From contig JAEOAD010002232.1 of NCBI GenBank assembly GCA_036365145.1, forward strand, positions 2,115,001-2,179,000: 64,000 bases of DNA, given 5' to 3'. The notes under the pieces are model-generated. The model did no database searches, was not told the DNA's origin, and saw only the letters and a list, made by a program, of their open reading frames with translations. Source of the DNA: Orientallactaga sibirica. Its lineage: Eukaryota; Chordata; Mammalia; Rodentia; Dipodidae. Made by a program: the position numbers and the translations under genes. This document shows positions 55,166 to 64,000 of the stretch, one piece after another. The stretch's first letter is position 1; each line of letters opens with the position of its first letter.

Positions 55166-55607
55166 TTCTGAAGTCACGATGACCACTGGGAGACTCCAAG
55201 CTTGTCAAAGTGCTAAGAACGAGTGACTGACGAAGGCCGAACCCTCACTGAGACATCTGTGTCATCCCTCTGGGGCTCGGGGAATATTGTGAAGGAGGGA
55301 AGGGAGCGAGTGTGGAGGTGGGGGCGGTGGTGGTCACCGGATAAGTGCTTTGGGGCCCTGTCTTCCATACATGAAGTGGTTGTTGCATTTGTGACCTCCC
55401 AGTGACCTTTATGACCTTGTACAAGGCCTGTACAATATAGGACCCATCAACATTCCATCATGGATGGTGGGGGAGTGGAAAAGAAGAGAAGACATCACAG
55501 TAGAAGAGATGCTAGTTGGAAAGTAGTTCAGTGACAGGGGAAGGAGGGACCAGAGAAGGTAATGAAGGGGATTATGCTCAAAATACATTGTGCACATGTG
55601 TGGAAAT
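55156..55607 (+). mobile_element. L1-type 3' UTR, plus strand
   Basis: Starts at the same palindrome. GATGACCACTGGGAGACTCC, GAGACATCTGTGTCATCCC and a GTGGAAATTGTCCCC end align more loosely with the 31.5 kb L1. A more diverged family member. Confidence 0.55.
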
Positions 55608-55623
55608 TGTCCCCCATCTGAGT

Positions 55624-55850
55624 ACTTCCACTCTTCTGCTTTGTGAGAACCCTACATTCCTCCTCAGGAGAACTCTGTGCCCACGCACATTTGTGGAAGC
55701 AGGGGAACTGGCTTTAACCTGTTCGTGTCTGGATTGGTATTGACCTCCCCCGACCCCTGACCCTACCTTCCGTGCTGGTTCTTGAGCTCAGCAAGGTACT
55801 TTTGAGAGCCTAGCCTGAAAACCCTATGCAAGACCCCAACATTTCTGTTG
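55624..55850 (+). repeat. Unclassified local repeat, copy A
   Basis: GAGAACCCTACATTCCTCCTCAGG...CTGTTG recurs about 2.2 kb downstream with roughly 80% identity. It may be a solo LTR or other old interspersed element. No family recognised. Confidence 0.6.
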
Positions 55851-55904
55851 TCTTGTAGAATATGAGAACAAGGATACTGACCTAAACTGCTCCGTAAGGG
55901 CCAT

Positions 55905-56116
55905 TCTTAAAAAAAAAAAATTATTTATTTATTTAAGAAAGAGAAAGAGGGAGAGAGAAAGAGAGAATGGGCACGCCAGGGCCTCCAGCCACTGCAAACG
56001 AACTCCAGATGCATGCACCTCCTTGTGCATCTGGCTTACGTGGGTCCTGGAGAGTCGAACCTGGGTCCTTTGGCTTTGCAGGCAAACGCCTTAACCACTA
56101 AGCCATCTCTCCAGCC
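55905..56116 (-). mobile_element. tRNA-derived SINE (DIP-like)
   Basis: GTAAGKGCCATTCTT on both sides (55892 and 56118). Confidence 0.95.
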
Positions 56117-56120
56117 CTGT

Positions 56121-56668
56121 AAGTGCCATTCTTTACAGCCTATGTCAAATGCTCAACTACAAGGTGGTTTTGGGTTTGGAAACTGACATGTCCCCTCTTC
56201 CCAATGCCAAACCATTCTTCCCCATTCTATACCCCACACGTATCCCAAAACCCTCCAATACTGGTCCATCCACTTTCCTTACTTTGACTAAAGCTTATTG
56301 CAATGCACTATCTTCCTACTAGGGTTTAGGGATGGCTGCCAGACTCATTCGTTCATACAACAAACAGAACTTGGGCAGGCAGGGGACAAACCTAGCAGAA
56401 GCAGGACACAGCCCCATTGCAGCAGGGAGCAGAGAGAGAGGTGGACAGCTGAAGGCACAGGGGTGAGTGACCAGGGCCAAGAGTGAGGTGCTGAAGTTCA
56501 ATAGGTTGTGTGTGTATGCTGCTGGAGCCACTGAGAATCAGGCAGAAACATCTAGGGGCTGGTTGCATGTTTTGCCACCAACAAAGCTAGCTTTGGGGCA
56601 AGGTTACCAGGAGAGAGCCAAAAAGGGTCCAGGGATTAAACCATAGTAGCTCTCAGTTCAACCCTAGG
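56121..56668. other. Unique intergenic sequence
   Basis: Nothing recognised. Confidence 0.4.
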
Positions 56669-56862
56669 GGGGTGCTGGAGAGATGGCTTAGCTGTTAAGG
56701 AGCTTGCCTGCAAAGCCAAAGGACCCAGGTTTGATTCCCCAGGACCCATGTAAGCCAGATGCACTAAGTAGCACATACATCTGGTGTTCATTTGCAATGG
56801 CTGGAGGCCCTAGCGTACCTATTTTCCTCTATCTGCCTCCCTCAAATAAATTTTTTAAAAGC
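56669..56862 (+). mobile_element. tRNA-derived SINE (DIP-like)
   Basis: Short CT segment; AAATAAATTTTTTAAAAG tail. Confidence 0.9.
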
Positions 56863-57808
56863 CCGGGTGGGGAGATGGCAGGGTGGTGGTGGAGTAGGGG
56901 GGCAGTAGTACCAGTGATCTTGAAAATCAGGGAAATGGAAGTCCAGGGTCTGTGTGTGCGTGAGATACAAACTGGGTGTGTACTGTCTGGGTTGCTTCCC
57001 TCATTGAGTAGCACCCCCCTGGGTGGTATGGAGCAGAGGTGGGGTGGAGTGGGAAGGAGGGCTCCTAGTGATGTGGATACAAAGTACACAGCCAGAGGGC
57101 AATAAGGTAGATGGCGGGGCAGAGCAGGGGAGGCAGTGGGGATAGAGAAGTGTAGTTCTGGGCACCATGCCAGGCTATCAGATAGATGGGCCTCTCTCAG
57201 GAGGCTGGTGGCTAAATTGGGACGGAGTTGGTGAGCCAGGGTATGCTCTGGCCAGGCAGCCTGTCTCCTCTAGTCCTGCTTTCCCTCCCTCAATGACTGC
57301 CTTTGGTCCATGCTAGACACCTCAGGGATAGAGGGAGGTGGGCTTGGAATGCAGCACCTTGAGATGTCTGGACCAGAAAGTTCTTCTTAAATCCCATGGG
57401 TCCTTCCAACCTAAGCCCTCTCTATTTACAGAGGCAGGAGTTTGTGGACACTCCTCCTGTGTGGAGCAGGGAAGCGATGTGGATCGCGTCATATGGCCGT
57501 GAAAAGGTGGACAGAGACTGTGAGCACTGCCTCGGGGCCAGGCTACCTTCAGAAGCTCACGAGGCTGATGGCAGAGGCTGGAGGAGACCAACCCATGTGC
57601 ACCTGGCTGGCTCGTGGGTCAGGGGCCTTGCTGGAGGGGAAAGCGATAGGTCACGAGTAGAGAGATCACTGACTTTGGCAATGGAGTAGAGGTTTTCCTT
57701 GAGCAGGCCAGTGATGTTGGCTTGCTGTGGTTCAACTGTTTTGTGCCGTGGAACAGTGCTGGGATGGGTCTAATGGGCCGTAGTGCGTCCTCATGAATGG
57801 ACGAGGGC
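56863..57808. other. Unique intergenic sequence
   Basis: No repeat. Overlapping frames of 133 and 97 codons lack domains. Confidence 0.4.
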
Positions 57809-57915
57809 TCTTCCACTAGTCCGCTTTTTGAGAACTCTACAGTCCTCCTCAGGAGAACTCTGCTCAAGGTGCAATCTTGGAAGCCGGGAGCTGGTGCCTG
57901 GATTGGTATCAACCT

Positions 57916-57919
<4 letters not shown>
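57809..57919 (+). repeat. Unclassified local repeat, copy B left part
   Basis: CTACAGTCCTCCTCAGGAGAA and CCTGGATTGGTATCAACCTG match copy A. Two B1 insertions split it. Confidence 0.6.
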
Positions 57920-57955
<36 letters not shown>

Positions 57956-58092
57956 GAGGTAGGGTCTCGCTCTAGCCCAGGCTGACCTGAAATTCACTCT
58001 GTAGTCTCAAGGTGGCCTTGAACTCACAGCGATCCTCCTACCTCTGCCTCCCGAGTGCTGGGATTAAAGAAGTGCACCACCACACCTGGCTT
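57918..58092 (-). mobile_element. B1 SINE
   Basis: Has a 36-base T-run. Confidence 0.95.
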
Positions 58093-58130
58093 TTTTTTTT
58101 TTTTTCTCGTTTAATTTTCTTTATTTCCCA

Positions 58131-58162
<32 letters not shown>

Positions 58163-58298
58163 GAGGTAGAGTCTTGTTCTAGCCCAGGCTGTCCTGAAAT
58201 TTACTCTGCAGTCTCAGGGTGGCCTTGAACTCACAGCGATCCACCTACCTCTGCCTCCCCAGTGCTGGGATTAAAGGCGTGCACCACCACACCCGGCT
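58093..58298 (-). mobile_element. B1 SINE
   Basis: Second insertion; its own T-run is 58137-58162. Confidence 0.9.
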
Positions 58299-58304
58299 TG
58301 TTTT

Positions 58305-58399
58305 TGTTTTCCCTACTTCCATGCTAGTTCTTGGGCTCAGCAAGTTACTTTCAAAAGCCTAGCCTGATAACCCTATACAAGACCCCAACATTTCTGTTG
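58305..58399 (+). repeat. Unclassified local repeat, copy B right part
   Basis: CTCAGCAAGTTACTTT and AAGACCCCAACATTTCTGTT match the end of copy A. Confidence 0.6.
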
Positions 58400-59728
58400 A
58401 CCACTGGTATTGAACTTGATGCACCTCAGAGCTCTGCTGACCTGGGACACATTCATTCAGTGTCCCTGAATGCAGCTCTGAGGACAGACACCTGCCTCGT
58501 GTGTACAGTGGGCTTCCCCAGTCCTGTGTTAGGAAGATAGCTGCCCTCCAGACTTTGTAGCCTAGGGTCTGGTACCTCCTTGGGGCTGGGCAGGCTAAGG
58601 CAAGAATAAAGCAGAGCCTGGATGGGAGTGCAGACTTCTGGCTGAGGTCAGCAGCCATTCTGTCTGTCTGGTTGTCTCACGGACCTCCTGCAAGATGGGT
58701 GCCACCACCAGCATTCTAGACAGGACTCGGGTCAGAAGAAAAAAGCCAGCGAGGGAGGGTGCAGGGTAAGCGTCTGGGAAGGGGGTGGGTCCTGGGGTTT
58801 TGGGCAGGCTTGGGCATGGACAGAAATGGTTGTATTCAGAGCTTTGAGGCAGATCTGCTAGTAAATGTGAGCTTGGACAAAGTGCTTCCCTTTTCTGGGC
58901 TGCTGTCTCTTCTACTGCATTGTGGGAGCAACAAGATTGTCCTTTCCTGCCCAGAGTGTCACAGAGACTGTGTGGTGACCAAGGCAGAGCCTAATCAAAA
59001 GCTGCTGCTCATGAGGGGCAGGCTCAATCCTGAGGCTGATGGCCTTACTCTGGACATTGCTAGCTGGGCTAGGTGCCAAGGCCTCAGTGTCTCCTCTATT
59101 CTTCTCACCTTAGCCTGCCCAGCTCTACACAGAGCATGCTCAGAAGGCCGTGAGTGTAGTACATAGACTCTCTCTCTCCTGCTCCCATGGTGCTAGGCCA
59201 TGCTCAAGGGCTGTCTTAGCCCTTTGGAAACTTGCCTGTTAAGCCAGGAATGTTGGTAGGCTCAGCCACTGCTTAGAGAGGTAGAAAGAAGGCAAGGTAG
59301 AGCTCAGTAGAGATCAACACTGAGCAGGGATAAGAACCATTAAACCACGGAGGTGCCATCTGAGGGCGAGGGAGAGAGGGCTGTGTGACTGGAAGCCATG
59401 AAAGCTTCCCAGAGGATGTCCTGAAATGGGGAGAGGCAGAAAGGAAGGAAGGGAAGAAATGGGAGAGAATGAATGAGAGATGGGTCTGTGTCGCCCTGCT
59501 GAAGCTTCCGATGCTTGGTCTGGTCATGGCTCTGTCCTGGGCAAGGGAGCTCTGGCCAGCCCCAGGAGGGAGGGCACTGGCTGACTGCTCACCTAACTCT
59601 GCCTTTGCTAGTGGCTGTCCACCAGGAGTGAGGTCTGCTTACCATTCCCTTCTGAGAGGATTTATTTTAGGATCAATGAAAGAGCCACAGAGAGGTTGAT
59701 CCAATTGCTTATGGCCCCACCACATAAA
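58400..59728. other. Unique intergenic sequence with a MIR
   Basis: MIR-like patch at 58838-58930 (GTGAGCTTGGACAAAGTGCT). Rest unrecognised. Confidence 0.4.
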
Positions 59729-59742
59729 GAGGGAGGTAGGAA

Positions 59743-59922
59743 CCAGGCGTGGTGGCGCACGCCTTTAACCCCAGCACTTGGGAGGCAGAGGTAGGAGGAT
59801 CACCATGAGTTCGAGGCCACCCTGAGACTACATAGTAAATTCCAAGTCAGCCTGGGCTAGATAGCGTGAGACCCTACCTCAAAAATCCAAAGTAAACAAA
59901 TAATTTTTTTTTAAAAAAAGGG
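59743..59922 (+). mobile_element. B1 SINE
   Basis: GGGAGGTAGGA on both sides (59730 and 59920). Confidence 0.95.
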
Positions 59923-60299
59923 AGGTAGGATTGGCTCTGGGCCCTCTGACTCTAGGGCTGACCGAGGACATAGGACTTCACACTGCAATGTCCTAATGTC
60001 CACCCATCCAGGAGGGACACAGTGGCCGGCCTTTGCTGGGGTGGCACAAGATGCCCAGAGGCAGAGGATGGTAACAAGACTCCAGACTTCCTTCCCCCTT
60101 GGTGAGCTTTCTTTCTATTTCATAGGTCTCAGATGCAAGCTGGCCTTTCCTCTGCGCTCTAAGGGCCTCGCCCGGACCTAGCCCCTCCCTGCCCTCTCTC
60201 ATCCTGATGAAAGCCTTGTGTGGGTAGGCCCGAGTCTCTAGAGACACGACTTTGGAGGATAGTGCTAAAACTACCAGGGATCTGTGGTCTCTCTCTCTC

Positions 60300-60452
60300 T
60301 CTTTTTTGGCTTTTCAAGGTAGAGTCTTACTCTAGCCCAGGCTGACCTGGAATTCACCATGTAGTCTTAAGGTGGCCTTGAACTCATGGCGATCCTCCTA
60401 CCTTGGCCTTCCTAGTGCTGGGATTAAAGGTGTACGCCACCAAGCCCAGCCG
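60300..60452 (-). mobile_element. B1 SINE
   Basis: (CT)n lies left of its T-run; TGGTCTCT flanks it. Confidence 0.9.
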
Positions 60453-61952
60453 ATGGTCTCTTTTGACTTGCTTCTGGAACATACATTAGGGAGGTGGCTC
60501 TAGGTGCTTCTCAGGGCTCCCCAAACCCTTTGTCTCCTTAGCTCTATAATGTGGTGGCCTTTTGGACTGTTGCCCCTTCCTGCTGAGCACCAGCTGGCTC
60601 TAGAATTCTAGATTCCGGCTAGACAAGAATGCCAATGTACTTGCCTTCTGGGGGAGGTTCTGAAGACTGCATAGGGCACCTCCCCTGCTTTGGGGAGCCT
60701 GAGTCCTACTCTTGTCTAGTCTGATCTTTAGGATACACGTAGGGGAGTGTGTTTCTGGACAGCTCAAGACAGCTTCCTCAATGAAGCGTCCTTGGCCACT
60801 TCACCCATTTCATAACTAAGGACGGGAGGGTGGTGGGCTGTCCTCGAGCAGTCACACAGCTAGCTGGCTTGTGGCCCTGTCCTTCCTCTCTCTCCTGCCT
60901 TCACCTCTGGCTGGAGAATGAGAGGCTGTAGGGAAGGTGGCAGCAGGTAAGGAAGGGGTGGAGGTGCCAGTGACCAGGAGGCATCCTCCAAGGCTCCTCC
61001 TATAAGACTGGGGTTACCATGGCATCCCAGGCCCTGCCCCAGCCTTCCTGACCAAGCCCTGCCGCTTCTCCCCATAAAAGCTAAATTTACTCTTTTAACA
61101 AGTACGGCACTGCATTAAAACACAATGGAATGCTTGGGAAGGGAGAATGTCATGCCAGGAGGGCTGAGGAGTGAGGGCTGCTGCTCACAGTCTAGTTGGG
61201 GGCCAGCAGTGTCTCCTGAGGGTGGGGGGTGGGGAGAAGGCCTGTGTGTGGTCTTCTCTTAGGGAACAGGAGGCTGGGGTTCCGTGCCCCTGGGGCAGAT
61301 TCCCTGTTGATCACAAGACACAGCTTCTTCTTTGTTTCAGGTGACCTCTAAGGACTGTGTGGGGCTTCTCAGGGCTAGGCACCATCTTTGCTCCCCCTGC
61401 CCCTTCTAACCATGCCACCTCCCTCCTGAAACCTTACTTCTTTGCGAAGCTCCCCTGTGAGGCCATGCTCTCCCTCTGCCTCCTCCTTGCTGCTGTTTGC
61501 TCACTTCCTGGTCACTCTCCTTTTTCCTGGGGATGTGAGCTCTGTCACCAGCATCTTGGGACCTTGCATGTGCCCGATCACTATCTAATCTCCGTCCCTT
61601 CATGCCTCCCTGCTCTCAGGACGCTGCTCCCTTCACCCCTGGAAGCCACACTAGCTCTCCCATTCCATGGCTGACAATCACCACCACAATTTTTGGCTTG
61701 ACTCTCCTTTTCTGTGTAGAATCGCAGCCTGAGTTAAAGCCGAACCCAATTCTTTCCCCAGGAGCTGAACTCTGCAGGGGAAACTAGACATTTCAGATTC
61801 ATACCACAGCACTGAGCATTGCTGCTTCTAGTGTCAAACGAATAGTGATGACGTGTGCAAGGCTCCGAAGAAGCTAGACAGACAATGCATAGACAAGAGA
61901 TAAGAACATAGATACAGCATAGAGTGACAGCTTAGCATCATTAAGTGTCGTG
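60453..61952. other. Unique intergenic block
   Basis: Includes a MIR remnant (60800-60880, CCCATTTCATAACTAAGG and GTCACACAGCTAGCTGG), the candidate element at 61070-61145 and possibly L2 sequence at 61430-61600. Confidence 0.45.
61070..61145. promoter_or_regulatory. Candidate conserved non-coding element
   Basis: AT-rich stretch with a SOX-type ACAATGG (61122-61128) overlapping a TEAD-type GGAATGC (61127-61133). Repeat-free; inference only. Confidence 0.25.
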
Positions 61953-61966
61953 AAGAGGGACATAGG

Positions 61967-62125
61967 ACTGGGCATGGTGGTGCACGCCTTTAATCCCAGC
62001 ACTCAGAAGGCAGAGGTAGAAGGATCACTGTGAATTCAAGGCCAGCCTGAGACTACATAGTGAATTCCAGGTCAGCCTGGGCTAGAGCAAGACTCTACCT
62101 CAGGAAAAAAAATTAAAAAAAAAAA
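61967..62125 (+). mobile_element. B1 SINE
   Basis: Target duplication AAGAGGGACATAGG at 61953-61966 and 62126-62139. Confidence 0.95.
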
Positions 62126-62139
62126 AAGAGGGACATAGG

Positions 62140-62690
62140 GCCATCATAAAAGGAAGGCCCTTTATGGGGTATGATACCCGGCTGATAATTGATGGGTTAG
62201 CAGAAGTGGGTATGAGGCAGCACAGACAGATGTGTTCCACGTACATGGAACAGCATATAAAAGCCTTGAAGAAGAGATTAGGGAGTTAAGGAGCTGAAAG
62301 GTGACCACACTGATCATGGTGGTTAGTGGGTGATAGTCACTGGAAGACGTGGTCTGGGAGATTACCTTTCTGCTGCCAACCACCTCCTACAGGGCCTGCC
62401 TGGGTCCTAAAGCTCATTAAAACATCAATCCTATTAGGTACGTGTTGCTCCTTCCTGGTCCGCTCATTCCGAAAATAAACATTCCACTGAGGACTTGAGG
62501 TAGGTATAAATGAATCTGTAGACTATTCCTTCTTGGCATCACTATTTCCTCCAAATAGAAATATTCTTTCTGGAAGGAGGAGGGAATGTCCTAGGACTCA
62601 GGAAGCTGAAGAAATTTACCAGGCTCCGGAAGTTCAGACACTTGGTAAGGCTCCTTCCCAAGACTATCAAAGCAGTCAAAAATTACTGGG
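62140..62690. other. Unique intergenic sequence
   Basis: Nothing recognised. Confidence 0.4.
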
Positions 62691-62692
62691 GA

Positions 62693-62857
62693 GCCGGGCG
62701 TGGTGGCGCACGCCTTTAATCCCAGCACTCGGGAGGCAGAGGTAGGAGGATCGCCGAGAGAGTTCTAGGCCACCCTGAGACTACATAGTTAATTCCAGGA
62801 CAGCCTGGACCAGAGTGAGACCCTACCTCGCCAAAAAAAAAAAAAAAAAAAAAAATA
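62693..62857 (+). mobile_element. B1 SINE
   Basis: Consensus-like GCCGGGCGTGGTGGCGCACG. WTACTGGGGAG flanks it. One of the youngest B1 copies by sequence. Confidence 0.95.
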
Positions 62858-63266
62858 CTGGGGAGAAGAGACCCCTCCCCGCCCTGTGGAGTTGAGTGTA
62901 AGTGGTCAGGGAACTCCAGAAACGTAGCTTTAGTGAGTCATTACCCATTCTAGGGTGGCTTTGTAGTAGTGCAGTTACCCAAGAGTCACCCATGTTACTA
63001 TGAGAAACGCCAGTAAACCCCTTGGTTCACGGAGCTAGGTGGGTGGGATGTTTCTTTGGCCTGTTGTCAGTGCCCACTCTGGGGTGAAAGCGACATCTGC
63101 ATCTTCCCAGGAAACAGCACACAATACCCTCCCCCTCCAGACAGGATGGAGGCTTTGGTTTCAGAAGACCTGAAGGCAGGAGAAGGGACACTTCTGTCAT
63201 GGGACAGCTCGTGTGCTGGAGAGAGAAGCAGAGGTCACCTCGGAGTGCTCTATGTGTCCCTCCATC
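62858..63266. other. Unique intergenic sequence
   Basis: Nothing recognised. Confidence 0.4.
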
Positions 63267-63335
63267 ATCCCATGAGCACTTGCTGGGTATCATGAACATA
63301 TGTTTCCTCATTGAATCTTCAATACGACATTGCAC

Positions 63336-63487
63336 CTTTTTTGTTCTTTTCATGGTAAGGTCTAGCTCTAGCCCAGGCTGATCTGGAACTCACTTTGTAG
63401 TGTCAGGGTGGCCTCGAATTCGTGGCGATCCTTCTACTTCTGCCTCCCGAGTGCTGGGATTAAGGGCATGTGCCACCACGCCCGGAT
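63336..63487 (-). mobile_element. B1 SINE
   Basis: ACATTGYACC-like bases flank the B1 pair. Ends CACGCCCGG. Confidence 0.9.
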
Positions 63488-63499
63488 AACATTGTATCA

Positions 63500-63502
63500 A
63501 TT

Positions 63503-63545
<43 letters not shown>

Positions 63546-63694
63546 TTTTTGGCTTTTGGAGGTAGGGTCTCACTCTAGCTCATGTTGACCTGAAATTCAC
63601 TACGTCTTCTCAGGGTGGCCTCAAACTCACGGTGATCCTCCTACCTCTGCCTCCTGAGTGCTGGGATTAAAGGAGTGAGCCACCATGCCCGGCC
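63500..63694 (-). mobile_element. B1 SINE with (TTTA)n tail
   Basis: (TTTA)n at 63502-63547; body 63548-63694. Confidence 0.9.
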
Positions 63695-63864
63695 ATTGTA
63701 CCATTTTTATAGATGAGAAAACAGGTTCCGAGAGGTTGTGTGATTAGGCCAGGACTGTAGGATTTAACCCAGGGAGTGGACCCAAAAGCCCATTCTCTTC
63801 TCTACCTGATATGCCATGGAATCTTAACAGCCACACATTTAGTGCTTGTGTCACTCAGCTCTGT

Positions 63865-64000
63865 GTCTTTTATTTTCATTTATTTATGTAAAAGAGAGAG
63901 AGAGACAGAATGGTCGCTCCTGGGCCTCTAGCCACTGTGAACAAACTCCAGATGCATGTGTCACCTTGTGCATCTGGCTTACTTGGGTACTGGGGAGTTG
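63865..64000 (-). mobile_element. tRNA-derived SINE (DIP-like), cut by window end
   Basis: A/T-rich tail, GA run and GCCACTGTGAACAAACTCCA are present. The 5' end lies beyond 64000. Confidence 0.85.

Larger units (their letters stand above)
63267..63795 (+). mobile_element. MIR SINE split by two B1 insertions
   Basis: Left arm 63267-63335 (GAGCACTTGCTGGGTATCAT). Right arm 63695-63795 (TTTATAGATGAGAAAACAGG, then GATTTAACCCAGG). The arms are in MIR order. Confidence 0.65.

Noticed and set aside
2800..63999. Many stretches resembling tRNA A and B boxes
   Set aside because: They belong to tRNA-derived SINEs with A-rich tails and target duplications; none has an intact cloverleaf.
55700..64000. 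Possible 3' end of CTIF, the expected convergent neighbour
   Set aside because: No minus-strand coding exon or poly(A) signal in a convincing setting was found. The gene probably begins beyond the window. A translated search with CTIF against this region would settle it.

Overview
The window is nuclear DNA from a rodent. Two SINE families dominate: B1 (7SL-derived), and a tRNA-derived SINE that begins GGCTGGAGAGATGGCTTAG and ends in a CT-rich stretch plus an AAATAAATA tail. The second family and this B1 variant look like those of jerboas (Dipodidae, probably Jaculus). That organism call comes from memory of repeat consensus sequences, not from a search.

One protein-coding gene can be supported. 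Positions 19066-19604 (+) are the last coding exon of SMAD7, the inhibitory SMAD of TGF-beta signalling. The exon encodes 179 residues, which correspond to D248-R426 of the 426-residue protein and include the whole MH2 domain. Its 3' UTR runs to about 21190. It carries a long UG repeat and seed matches for miR-15/16, miR-181, miR-21 and miR-25/92. Positions 1-19065 are the downstream part of SMAD7's large last intron; no earlier SMAD7 exon was recognised. This intron is poor in repeats over three long stretches (1-2784, 6183-9846, 14217-19065) and holds candidate regulatory blocks.

Positions 21190-64000 are intergenic. In other mammals the next gene in this direction is CTIF, convergent with SMAD7, but no CTIF exon was recognised. 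This part is crowded with SINEs, often nested with clear target-site duplications. It also has old MIR and L2 fragments, two MaLR-like LTRs, several L1 3' ends and a SINE-riddled L1 ORF2 remnant (46686-54480). The L1 remnant contains a tandem duplication of about 3.26 kb (48021-51278 and 51277-54535), with the copies about 99% identical. Just beyond it, two L1 3' UTRs sit head to head on a palindromic AGAAGCTTCT.

Repeat-free blocks with clustered transcription-factor motifs (near 11.7, 12.8, 26.75, 43.4, 44.9 and 61.1 kb) are candidate SMAD7-region enhancers. That is inference without alignment. No convincing new coding system, CRISPR array, functional RNA gene or intact mobile element was found. 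All other open reading frames are short and lie in repeats or in non-coding sequence.
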